From assembly GCF_014851395.1 (NCBI RefSeq), contig NW_024040707.1, positions 4,710,349 to 4,774,348 of the forward strand: a stretch of DNA of 64,000 bases. The letters are read 5' to 3'. Under the pieces are notes generated by a model. That model was not told the DNA's origin and ran no database searches. It saw only the letters and a list, made by a program, of their open reading frames with translations. The stretch is from Micropterus salmoides. Lineage: Eukaryota > Chordata > Actinopteri > Centrarchiformes > Centrarchidae. Positions 1-11,500 of this stretch are shown here, piece by piece (the stretch's first letter is position 1; each line of letters starts with the position of its first letter). Both the position numbers and the translations under genes were made by a program.

Positions 1-409
1 TGTGTTGCCCTGTGCTGTTTGTCCCTTTTCCCCTTCAGCCCTCTCTAGTTCTGCCCTGTGTGTGATTGCTAAATGAGGTGCACCTGGCCGGGGAATGAGG
101 CTCTTAAAAGCTCCTGTGCCAGCATCAGAAAATGGAGGCTTCGGGAATGGAGACTGCTACTGTAATGGTTCTGCTGCCTTTTAGCCTGGGCTTTTGTGTT
201 TTCGCTTAATGCTTTTGGTACTCTTGATTTATTGCCTGTCTTTAGATGTTTTAAAGGTGTTTTTCTGTGATTGGTTTGGGTCAGTGTTTGAGTGTTGTTT
301 GCCCGACAGGGCCACGTAAGGGTGATGCTGGTTCTCAAAGGACAGCAACGCCATAAACATATGATGATCATATAGAATACGATGCATTGCTACCATATCA
401 AAAAGGATA

Positions 410-660
410 TTAAAGAGTTAAATGAACTCAACCTTCAACATCAGTAAAATGCAACATACACATAAATGCAGCAGTAGTAATAGTAAAACTCTGACTGGGA
501 CAGTTTTACTGCATAATGAGTACTTCTACTTTCCATAATGTAATACATGTTGATGATCATATATACTTTAATTATTAAGTGAGGTTTTGGATACACTTGA
601 CTTGAAGTGGTGTATTTTCACAATGTGGTATTAGTACTTTTACTTAAGTAAAGCATGCAG
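410..660. repeat. Dispersed repeat copy (family also at 10.8-11.3 kb and 16.0 kb)
   Basis: The end of this segment carries the phrase 'gtggtattagtacttttac' followed by 'ttaagtaaagcatg'. Very similar wording closes the copy at 10830-11325 (there 'gtggacttaatacttaag'). The family is a common non-autonomous fish repeat by my recollection; I infer a mobile origin but see no terminal repeats here. Confidence 0.5.
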
Positions 661-1169
661 TGAAATGCATATTCATGTTAAATAAATCATTTGAATCCGC
701 ATCATCACCTGAAATCCATCAAAGTCTGGTGATTGTTGACAGATGCTGAATGATGATCATTCTTGCTGCAGAAAACATTCATGATTTAGAGACTTGTGAT
801 GGAGTTTTTTTCATTTCTTACACTGAAGGTGTAACAACAGCTTTAAGTTGAAAACCCTCACAAGTGTTCCTGGTGCATCATCAAAAATATTCATCTCAGG
901 GCTGACTTTGTGGTGAAGTGCTGTAATTTATTTGTATCCTGTGTATTTTTCTGCAGTAATGATGCAGAACTAATGCAGGAATAAAGGCTCAAAGGGCGGA
1001 ACGCTACAAAGGCTGCAGTCATTAGACTTCACAGTCTATAAATAAAAACCCAGAGGAAGATGAGATTAAAATAGACTCTACAGCACCTCAGACTTTCTGG
1101 TGTCATAGTTTATTGATGTGATTTTCTTTATTAATCATTCAGGCAATAAAGATGTCAAATAAAATAGTT

Positions 1170-1310
1170 TTATGCCTGTTAGAAATGTTGTTTTCAAATT
1201 GCTTGTTTTGTCTGATCAACAGTCCAAAATATGTTGAATTTACAATCAGATAAAACACAGCACTGAATCTCCTAATCACTAATTGATTTATTGATTAATA
1301 ATTTCCACCT
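1170..1310. repeat. Fragment of hAT-like MITE family ('gattaat' repeat)
   Basis: The core 'ttgcttgttttgtctgatc' and the following cluster of attgatt/attaat words recur at 7208-7475, 37050-37300 and 53370-53590. It resembles the widespread fish MITE that begins TAGGGCTGCA. The ends are missing in this copy. Confidence 0.45.
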
Positions 1311-1560
1311 CCACAACAGACAAACCAGTAATTTACAAACCACATGTGATTTTTTTTTTCTCCCATGAAGAGACCAAGTTCAAGATTTTTATGATGTAAT
1401 CGAGAAATATAACAGCTGAGTAGATCTTGACATACAGGTTTGCTGGTGGAAACGGCTGTTTAGCAAACAGACTCATCGTTCACTCAACCAAAATAACCTT
1501 CAGGGAAATTTAGTTTGACAGCGGAAACTGTCCCGGAGCCAAAAATACACACACGCTCGC

Positions 1561-1613
1561 GCGCTCTCTCTCTCTCTCTCTCTCGCTCTCTCGCTCTTTC
1601 TTCACACACACAC
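1561..1613. repeat. CT microsatellite followed by short CA run
   Basis: Nearly pure CT dinucleotides run from about 1563 to 1598, followed by a CA run at 1603-1613. It lies about 560 bases upstream of the srms start codon. It creates long apparent open frames on both strands that are not genes. Confidence 0.9.
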
Positions 1614-1839
1614 CCATCAGCATCCTCCTCCCCTTCACTAAGCAGGTGTGTGAGCAGCAGGTGGTGTGCGGAGCGCCAAACCCAAACTTTACGCACCGTG
1701 CGGCTGCCTCACCTTCACGTTTCTCTTTCCCTTAGTGGATTAACACCTGAGCATCAACTGCTGCCTTTCCCACCCGACCACAATGGATTAACGTTTTTCC
1801 AGGGAGTCATGCTCGCATTCTCGGCTCATCTTAAGTCGC

Positions 1840-2165
1840 GCGGCGGGGTCTTTGCAGGGAACCGATCCGACTTGGAAGCCCTCCATTCCCGTTTCCGCAT
1901 TCCCGCAGCCACCGTGCGCACTGCAGGCGTGTAGCTCAAATCCACGATCTCAACGAGAGAGAAAAAACCGGTTCCTCCGGCTAATCTACCCAACTCTTGC
2001 TGGCGGTGCATTATGTGTCCAGCCAGAGGAACAGAGGGAAAACGGAGGACTGAACGGCCGGTGACTGTAGGCTGTGAACGGCCGTTTTCAGCCTGAAGCG
2101 CGTCTTATTGATCGGTGTTACGGTAAAACCTGGAATAACCCCGCCACGCTCGTTCGTGTCCCGGG
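1840..2165 (+). promoter_or_regulatory. srms: CpG-rich 5' flank / probable 5' UTR of srms
   Basis: CpG density rises sharply from about 1840 and stays high through coding exon 1, unlike the AT-rich flanks. This is typical of a promoter-proximal first exon. The transcription start cannot be fixed from sequence, and no clear TATA box was seen. An untranslated upstream exon is possible. Confidence 0.5.
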
Positions 2166-2539
2166 ATGGAGAGTTGCTGTCGCTGCTGTATGCCGTGTTT
2201 AAGCCCCCTCTGGAACTACATTTGGCCCGATCCCCGTTATCCATATGTCTCCGACAACAACCATGTCATCGCCAACCCGGCGGCGATGGAGATCCCAACC
2301 GTGTCCGGTGAAATCCGCGTCCCGTCGCCCAAGAGGCGGCCGGTGCAGCTTTACGCGGCGCTCTTCGACTTCCAGGCCCGCAGTGACGACGAGCTGACGG
2401 TGAAGGAGGGGGACAAGTTGTCGGTGATCGAGAAGCGGGGGGAGTACGTGCTGGCCCAGAAGCTGACCGGGTCTCAGGGGTCCGGACTGATCCCGGCGAA
2501 CTACGTGGCTCTGCTGCAGGACGAGTTCGCCAAATACAA
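2166..2539 (+). CDS. srms: srms coding exon 1: N-terminus and SH3
   Basis: Encodes residues 1-124 plus two bases of codon 125. The first 11 residues hold five cysteines (C4, C5, C7, C8, C11), possible palmitoylation sites, followed by a Leu-Trp-rich segment. The SH3 domain has ALFDF and the IPANYV end motif, but the usual tandem Trp is replaced by Tyr-Val (EYV), also true of mammalian SRMS. The donor is caa|GTGAGT. Confidence 0.93.
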
Positions 2540-5500
2540 GTGAGTGTTCAGAACACGTCCTCTGCTCTTACTGTTTGCTACCGCACAGCTTCTTTCTCCA
2601 TTAGTGAGGCAAGTGTCACCTGATCCTGTGGTGCTGATGCAGAAACTGGTCTTTAATCTGCTGTAACTTTGGATGTGTCAAAATTCTTCAAGGGGCAGGT
2701 TTCAATAGACAGACATCCCAGAAATAAAATCTTGACAGCTGACCGAGGTTTGACCTCTCTACTGACATGTTGACGTCACCACCAATGCTAAATGTAATCT
2801 GATTACCAAAATATTGAGAGAGAAATTATTTCATTTGACCTGATGGGACTTTTTTCCCCCTGATACATCTCTTAAAGTTGGAACCAATAGTTAAATCTAT
2901 GATCATTCAATCAACAGATGATGGATAAAGAATTGACATTGATTAACTTATTTAATTGAAATGTTTTATTTATATAGCACCAATTCAAAATCTTATCTCA
3001 TTGCACTGTTAATATAGAGCAGGTCTAGACTGGACGCTTTGTAATATTATTTACAGAGAATCAACAGTTCCCACCATGAGCAAGCACTTGGCCACAGAGG
3101 CAAGAAAAGCTCCCTTTTTAACAGGCAGAAGCCTTGAGCTGAAGCATGACTCAGGGTCTGCGTCCAACTGCCTCGACCAGTTGGGTTGACTTTTAACCTC
3201 CTTTTATTAAAACATGTCTAGTTGCAGAACTGTACAACACACATTTTAAACCCATTATATTAGCAAAAAACTTTTTATAACCAGACAAGCAGTTTATTTC
3301 CCCTCAAAGAGCCTCGTCTACACATCACATCCTCTGAAACGTATAGTGTTGTTTTCATACACCTGAGGCACGCAGACCACCCATTTAAACTTAAGCAACC
3401 TGTTACACTAGTAGCCATTTCAGCCTGACACTCAGAAACCTACTCCCATCTTTTCACAGAAAGCAGAGAGTTAAGATAACACATGATGGCATTCAACAAA
3501 CACATGATTTACAGACTCAGGCATGTTGCAGAATGCACATGTCTTGCAGTAACATATCAGTTGCCAGGGACCCATGTAACCAACATTGTTATGTATTTGG
3601 AAAAAGAACATATTATTTCCACAGTTTAAAGTGAAAGGGCAACTGGCACTACTTTTTGTTAGTTAACACAATAGTCAGTATGTCTGTCAATAAGTTAAGT
3701 AATACGGCTGAGGAGGGATACCTGTGTGATCGAATTATCACTTTAAAGATATTTAAACTGTATCTCGTGGTTCAACTCGTCATTATTGCTGTTAAGGTCG
3801 GTGAAGAAACATACCAGAATTGGTGACATGGCCATATGCATCTCTACCGTGCAACAGACAGACGAGATGTGATGAATATGTATATTCATGGCTTGGTTTT
3901 TGTGAACTTTTGTCTGCCCACCCAGCATGGATTAACCAGCTGCATTGATTAACAAGCCAGCAAGAGGAGGGGACGTGTGTGTAACACAAAGAACAACGTT
4001 AATATTACCCTGTGGAAAGGAAATACTACCAAGTGGGGAAAAAGTCTGGAAGTGTGAGAGACACAGTTTTGATTAAAACACGGTAGAGGTTTGATGGAGG
4101 ATGGCTGCACAGTGTTATAGGTGCTAAAACCTGCAACTTGCTCCGCAGTTTCATTGTTCCCACCAAACCAAAACTTTTGATGAGATCACAGAGACTTTAA
4201 AGAGGCACTTAAATCCTACAACGTTAGTAAGAGTGGAATGTTTTCCAACGCTCTTTATCAGAGTATATAGCAGAGCATTGATTAGGGAGGAGGGGCCGTG
4301 AGGCAGGTGACAGGCAGGTGTATGGCTACACAACGAGGGCATTCAGATACTGTTTCTGACCGAAGTCAAACTAACACTGACTCGCGCATTGGAGATCACC
4401 AATCGATGGAAACTGCAGCAAAAGTTGCAGACAAGTTTACAAGGCAAAAACACTGCAGCCTGCTCAGTGAGCAAGTTACACATAAAACAACGGGATGACA
4501 AAACACAGTCTTGCTTCAGATGCTGTAAAAAGTCACATGATCCTGCAGATTGCTGGTTTGAAGATAAAGACTGCAGACCGTGCAATAAAATAAGACCCAT
4601 ACAGAAAATGTGTAAAGGTAAAGTGATAGATGGGGAAAGAAGGCAGAACGGAGAGATGAAAAAAACTAAATGAAGTAACAAAGTCAAACAATGATGACTC
4701 AAATGAAGAGAATATGTCCTGTCTGGAGTTATACTAAAGGCTGACCCCTAAAGTTTAATGGAGGGTCTTTAAAAATGGAACTGGACACTGGATCAGCATT
4801 GTCCATCATATTCTTCAAAGATTACAAGGAATTTCCCCCAAAACTGAAACGCACAGCTGTGAGACTGAAAACGTACACAGGTGAGAGGATCACTCCACTG
4901 GGAAAACTGAAATATGAGAACCAATGTGCAAACATGTACTATAGTGTGGAGGTGTGCGCTTTAACTTGCATAAGATAAAGGTCATGCAAATCACCTCAAA
5001 CAGAATAGTCAAGTGTAGAGATGGTCAACTGATACAGATACTGGATAAACATGCAGAGGTGTTGAAAGAGAGCGTCCACGTCCTGTTTCATATGCCTTGC
5101 AGACCAAGGGATTTTATCCAAGGTGGACTAGTCTGAGTGGGCAACGCCAATAATGCCTGTTGACCAAAATACAAAGTGTGCATCTGCAGAGATTTCAAGG
5201 TGAAAGTGAATCCTGTAATACATGCAGACCTAAATCCACTCCCACGTATAGATCACATTTTTGCATCTTTAACCCATGTTCAAATTGACCTTGCTTGTTT
5301 ATGGTCAGGTATTTCCTTGGAAAACAATAAACACTCACAAGGGCCTCTATCAGTATAGTAGGCTAGTGTTTGGCATCACCAGTGCCCCAGCGATGTGGCA
5401 ACTGGCCTTGGGACAAGTGTTACAAGGGACACCAGACACTCAGTGGATGACATTATTGTGACTGGCCCAGATAATGTGACTCATTTGGCAAACCTAGATG

Positions 5501-8500
5501 CTGTTCCTAACAAAACTAGAGGAATGAGAGCTAACAGGAGAAAATGTGAGTTCTTCAAAGACTCTATTGAGTACTGTGTGGACACAAAATCGACAGCCGT
5601 GGACTCCACAAGACTCAGGAGAAGATCAATGCCGCCCTGAATGCTCCACAGCCAGAAAATGTGAGCCAGCTGCGCTCATTCTGGGACCTTGTCGATGAAT
5701 ACCACAAGTTTCTGCCAAATCTTTCAACTGTGCTGTAACCACTGAATGTAGCAGGACAGCAAGTGGAAGTGGACCACGGTCTGTGCACAGGCATTCACAG
5801 CAGCAAAGCAGCTAATAACCTAGGATGACCCTTGCCTCCCTCTGTGCCTAGCTTGCGATGCATCACCATATGGTATTGGTGCTGTGTTATTAAAATGATT
5901 TATGGTTCAAAGTGACCCACTGCTTTTGCATCTCTGTCTCTAACATGTGCTGAACAAAATTATGCACAAATTGACAGAGCAGCTCTGAGCTTTCTATGGG
6001 GTGTGAAAAAGTTTAATCAGTTCCTCTATGGAAGGCATTTTACTCTGATTACTGATCACCAGCCCGTAATATCCATCTTCAGCTCCCTAAAAGATATTCC
6101 GGCCATTGCTGCGACACGTTTGCAACAATGGGCTCTATTACAGGGAGCAAACACACATTCAGTTAAATATAAGGGTGCTAAGCTTCATGAAAATGCTGAT
6201 GGAGTATCTCACCTTCCACAAACACGTTCTGAAAAAGCCTTAGATCCTGCTGCAGTGCTGCACATGTCACCAGTGGAAACGCTTTATGTCACCAGCGTGC
6301 AAGAGTATTCTACCCGATGAGATCAACCTTCTGTGTGCCTAGGCTGCATCATGCGGGGTCTCATGTTTTTGTGCCCCCAAAATTGTGCTCAAGAGTGTTC
6401 ACCTCCTTGGGGCACTGTTTAGCTCAGTTGGTAGAACATGCGCCTCACGCACTGAGGCTCACTCCTTGTTGCAGCGGCTCAGGTTCGAACCCGACCTCTG
6501 GCCCTTTGCTGGATGTCGTCCCCTCTCTTTCTCCTGCATTTCCTGTCTCTCTCTGGCTGTACTATCGCTTTAAAGGAAAAAAGCCAAAATGAAAACCTTT
6601 TTTAAAAAAAGAGCGTTTATCTCTTTGCATGAAAGACACCTTTAGTGTAGTTAAAATTAAAACCCTCTGGGCCTGTTTAGCTTAGTTGAGCGCGCGTCCC
6701 ATGTACAAGGCTCAGTCCTTACTTCAGCGGCCAGGGTTCATATCCAGCCTGTGGCCGTTGCTGCATGTCACCCTCTCTCTCTCTATTTCCTCACTGCTCT
6801 ATCAAATAAATGAATAAATATCTTAAACAAGACCTGGCAGGTCATGCCCAGGTTGTCAGCAAAGGCCAGCACCTGTCCACGCATGGGAGTGGCCATTTTT
6901 GGATCACGTTTCTCATTGTGGTCGACGCCCATTCAAAGTAGCCCGATATCTTTATGGATAGGAAAGCAACTGCTACACCTACAGTTGTAAAGGCAAGCAG
7001 GGGCTTGTAAGTGACAATGGCAGTCCGTTCACTTGGGAGGAGGTTTCAGTGCTTTCTCAAGGGCAGTGGCTTAAAGCACATCCCATCAGCTCCTCACCAT
7101 CCTGCTATGAACGGACAAGCAGAACATTTTGTCCATACATTCAAATAGTCCATGTTGGATAAGACAAAAGAAACAATATCAATACGTCAGCTTGATCTTA
7201 AAGTAATTAGGGCTGCAGCTAACCATATTTTAAAATTGTCTAATCTAATCTAATGATCGATCCATAAGAAGTTTGAAAATAAAATCACAATACATCACAA
7301 TTTACCAGAGCCCAAGTTTACATATTTAAACTGCTTGTTTTGTCTGACAGAGTCTGAAACCCAAATATTTTCATTTTATAATCACAGAAGACTAAAATGA
7401 CTAATGAATGATTAATGAATTACCAAAATGGTCGCAGAGTAATCAATTAATCATTTTGGCTGTAATTATAACTACAATAAATGCCTAACTTGGAGCCTCC
7501 TGCTGCTGTTGAAGCAGACTGGAGCTAAATGTAGCCGAGAGCCTGCACGTGTTTCCCGGTCTGCAGCTGTAGGTCGTCCATTATTCATTCAGACTGCAGG
7601 GAATCATCATGTTTCAGCCGAGCCCTCTCTCTCTCTCTCTATTGGAGATGGATATATCTATTCATGTTGCTGACCCGACACTGACTCCACACTGTCCCAC
7701 TGTCCTCAAACACACCACTGAGACTGAAGATAAGGAGCACTGGATGATGTTTGTCTCTGAACAATAATAACATGACTGATTCTATTTCAGGTACAAAAGA
7801 CAACCAAGAAGATAATCCTGTTCAGGCAGATCTCACTGTGCGTTCTGCTGTTTTATCTCCTACAGCATCTTTATAAAATTCCTGTTTTTAAACACCAAAT
7901 ATACTGAGAGGGTTTTGTAATATTTTGTACACCTGATTTATATTAAGAAGGGACTACTAAATATTAGAACCACAAACTACAGCCCCCAAAAGTTGAATCA
8001 ACATCTGTTTTAAAACAGCCGCTGGGAGGATTTATTTCAGGACTGTTGTATTAGACTGTATTCGTTTTAACTAGGTGTACCTAATAAACTGGCCACTGAG
8101 TGTTTATCTTCACTGTTACATTTGTCAGATAAATTATCACTATTTTCCAGTATATATGGTCTCTTAAAGGAAAGTAAAATAAATGTCCTGGTTTCTACAT
8201 GTATAGGAAGGAGCAAAATGTGTGAATCACAGTTATTATAAGGTGAAAAAGAAAAAGCAAAATTCACTTTAAATTTAACACCCCCAAAATGGCTGTTGTC
8301 AAAGTTATTGTCACTCTTATTACACAAAAATTGTTACATGACCAACTAAGCTGTGTCTTTTCATAGTGTTTGATACAAGAATTGCATAAACAAATGTACT
8401 CAAGCATGTGCTGACAAATGAAGTGCCTCACAAGAAGAGTTTAATGCTTTCAGAGGCTTACACTGTGTGTTAGATCAGGAGTTTAAAACGTATTTTAAGG

Positions 8501-11500
8501 TCTGGCAAACTCTTCTCCTGTGATGAAGCTTCATAATATTCTTATAATAGTATTGTGGTGCTCAATGATCAGTATTTTATGACCTTAACCGATGAATTTA
8601 AAGCAACATAATAGTATTTTTAGGGCTGAAAATAAGGATTATTTCTATATCAATCAATCTGCTGTTTATTGATGACATAATGGAATTACTAATAGATGCT
8701 GATTCTGTTGATTGACTAATCAATTTCAAATCAGAACTGTGGCAGCTCCAGTATTTTCACTTTTATAGTAACATTGTATTCCTATAATATTCTTATAGAT
8801 GTTACTTGTTGCGTTTATAGTGACTTTATCTTGGCAGTATTTTTAGATTTATCATTTTGATCTGACATACAGTGGATAGAAAAAGTCTACACACCGCTGT
8901 TAAAATGCCAGGTTCTTATGATGTAAAATAATGAGACAAAGATAAATCAAGTCAGAACTTTTTCCACCTTTAATGTGACCTAGAATTTTAACAATTCAAT
9001 AGAAAAACAAACTGAAATCTTTGAGGGGGAAAAATGAAAAATAAAAACCATCAAATAACCTGGTTGCATCAATGTGCACACCCTCTTATAACAGGGGACG
9101 TGGCTGTGTTCAGAATTAACCAATCACATTCAAACTCAGGTTAACTAGAAGTCATTACACACCTGCCATCATTTAAAGTGACTGATTAATCACAAATAAA
9201 GGTTTAGCTGTTCTAGTAGGATTATTCTGATATTTTTTTTACTCCGAGCAAAAGCCACGGTCTGCAGAGAGCTTTCAAAGCATCACAGAGATCTCATTGT
9301 TGAAAGACATAAGTCAGGAGACGGGTACAAAAGAATTTCCAAAGCATTAGATATACCATGGAAGCGAAGACATCATCATCATCATCAAGTGGGGAAAATA
9401 TGGCACAACTGTGACTTTACCAAGAACTGGACGTCCCTCCAAAATTGATGAAAAGACGAAAAGAAAAGTGGTCAGGGAGGCTTCCAAGAGGCCTACAGCA
9501 ACATTAAAGGAACTGCAGGAATTAGTACTGGCTGTGTGGTACATGTGACAACTATCTCCCGTATTCTTCATATGAATGGGGTAGGATGGCAAGACGGAAG
9601 CCTTTTCTTACAAAGAAAAACATCCAAGCACGGCGGAAGTTTGCAAAAACAACCATCAAGTCCCTCAAAAGCATGTGGGAAAATGTGTTATGATCCGATG
9701 AAACCAGGGTAGAACTTTTAGGCCATATTTCCAAAACGTATGTTTGGCGCAAAAACAACACTGCACATAACCCGAGGAACAGCATACCCACAGTGAAGCA
9801 TGGTGGTGGCAGCATCATGCTTTGGGGCTGTTTTTCTTCAGCTGGAACCGGGGCCTTAGTCAGGGTGGAGGGAATTATGAACCGTTCCAAATACCAGGCA
9901 GTTTTGGCACAAAACCTTCGGGCGTCGGTTAGAAAGCTGAAGAGGAAGTTCACCTTTCAGCATGACAACGACCCGAAGCACACATCCAAATCCACAAAAG
10001 CATGGCTTCACCAGAATGACCCAGCCAGAGCCCAGACCTGAATCCAACTGAACATCTGTGGGATGATCTGAAGAGGGCTGTGCAAAGGCCATGTCCTCGC
10101 AATCTGACAGATTTGGAGCGCTTTTACAAAGAAGAGTGGACAAATATTGCCATGCTAATAGACTCCTACCCAAAAAGACTGAGTGCTGTAATAAAATCAA
10201 AAGGTGCTTCAACAAAGTATTAGTCTAAGGGTGTGCACACTTATGCAGCCAGGTTATTTGAGGGTTTCTATTTTTTATTTTTCCCCTTCAAAGATTTCAG
10301 TTTGTTTTTCTATTCAAATTCTAGGTCACATTAAAGGTGGAAAAAGTTCTGACTTGATTTATCTTTGTCTCATTATTTTACATCATAAGAAACTGGCATT
10401 TTAACAGCGGTGTGTAGACTTTAATCTATCCACTGTATATCCCCACACACTCTGAGTCTGTGATAATATCTTGAAGCAGTCTTTCTCTCCTGGTACTTAC
10501 GTAGCTGCACATTGTTACTACCGGTGAAACCTGAGTGTCATTGAGAGCAGACACGCCCTCATTGATAACAGAAAGTAAATACAGGTCAGTTTCTGATATA
10601 TGACCAAACAGCCAGCACTCAACTACAGCTTAACCCTTGAAGAATTGCTCTCTTTATGAGTTTGTATGAATAAATCCATCCAAAGTATTACTTTTATATT
10701 GCCTATAAGCACTGGACTTTGTATTGGACATTGTCATGTATTCTGTTAAAGTTCAAACTGACCTGTATAAATGTATGTTGTAATGTTTACCTTGTTTACT
10801 CTGACTGTCAGCTTGTAATGTGCAAAATCTGATCTATGTAGTGCTGGAATGTAACTCCAGTACTGTAATTTTGAGGTACTTGAGTATTTTATTCTCATGC
10901 TATTTTATACTCCTACTCCATTGCAATTGTTTGCCAGCTACATGTAGAGCTGAAACCATTACTCAGTTACTCAATTAATGAATTAAAAGAAAATTAATTG
11001 GTGTTTAATTGTCATGATTAATTATTTTTTTATGATAAAATAGTACAAAGTGAGCTTCACCTCAACAATTACAACAGCACAAATCCTGCATTTAGGTTTA
11101 ATATGAGCACAATAAAATAATGATAGAATAATATAATAGTAAAACAATCACAGGGGACATTTTACTGCATTTACTTTTCTTTTTAATAAGTTAAAAGTAT
11201 ATTTACCTGATTATACTTACCTATTTTTACTTAAGAGACATTTTCAATCCAGGATTTTACTTGCAACACAATATTTTTACAGTGTGGACTTAATACTTAA
11301 GTAAAGGATCTGAATACTTGCTGCACCTTTAGATCTGTGTGCATGTTTACCTGCATGTACAGTATGTTTTGATTTTGTGAGTCAGCTAACACAATCTTCT
11401 TCTTCTGTCTTTGTCCACTTTTCATTCGTCATGCTTAATGTATTTCCTTGCGTTGCATTGCTCCACACGCCAATAATCACACTCTCTTTCTTTTCCATCT

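Larger units (their letters stand above)
1..1560. other. Upstream intergenic DNA, no gene seen
   Basis: This stretch is AT-rich. The reading frames in it are short, lack domain signatures and look accidental. Two pieces resemble interspersed repeats described separately (about 410-660 and 1170-1310). No promoter motif is obvious until the CpG-richer sequence near srms exon 1. Confidence 0.6.
4090..7150 (+). mobile_element. Decayed Ty3/Gypsy-type LTR retroelement remnant, internal region
   Basis: Within srms intron 1 and in the same orientation as the gene are, in order, gag-like, protease-like, reverse transcriptase-like, RNase H-like and integrase-like fragments. The order gag-PR-RT-RH-IN is that of Ty3/Gypsy elements. 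Each part is interrupted by stops and frame changes, and no long terminal repeats are recognisable, so the copy is dead. Two tRNA-headed SINEs sit between the RNase H and integrase parts. Confidence 0.8.

Noticed and set aside
1515..1934. 139-codon open frame upstream of srms and opposing frames
   Set aside because: It is built largely on the CT/CA microsatellite and CpG-rich DNA, with no domain signal.
6408..6832. Two tRNA-like sequences with A and B boxes
   Set aside because: They lack a paired acceptor stem and continue into SINE bodies with A-rich tails; not tRNA genes.
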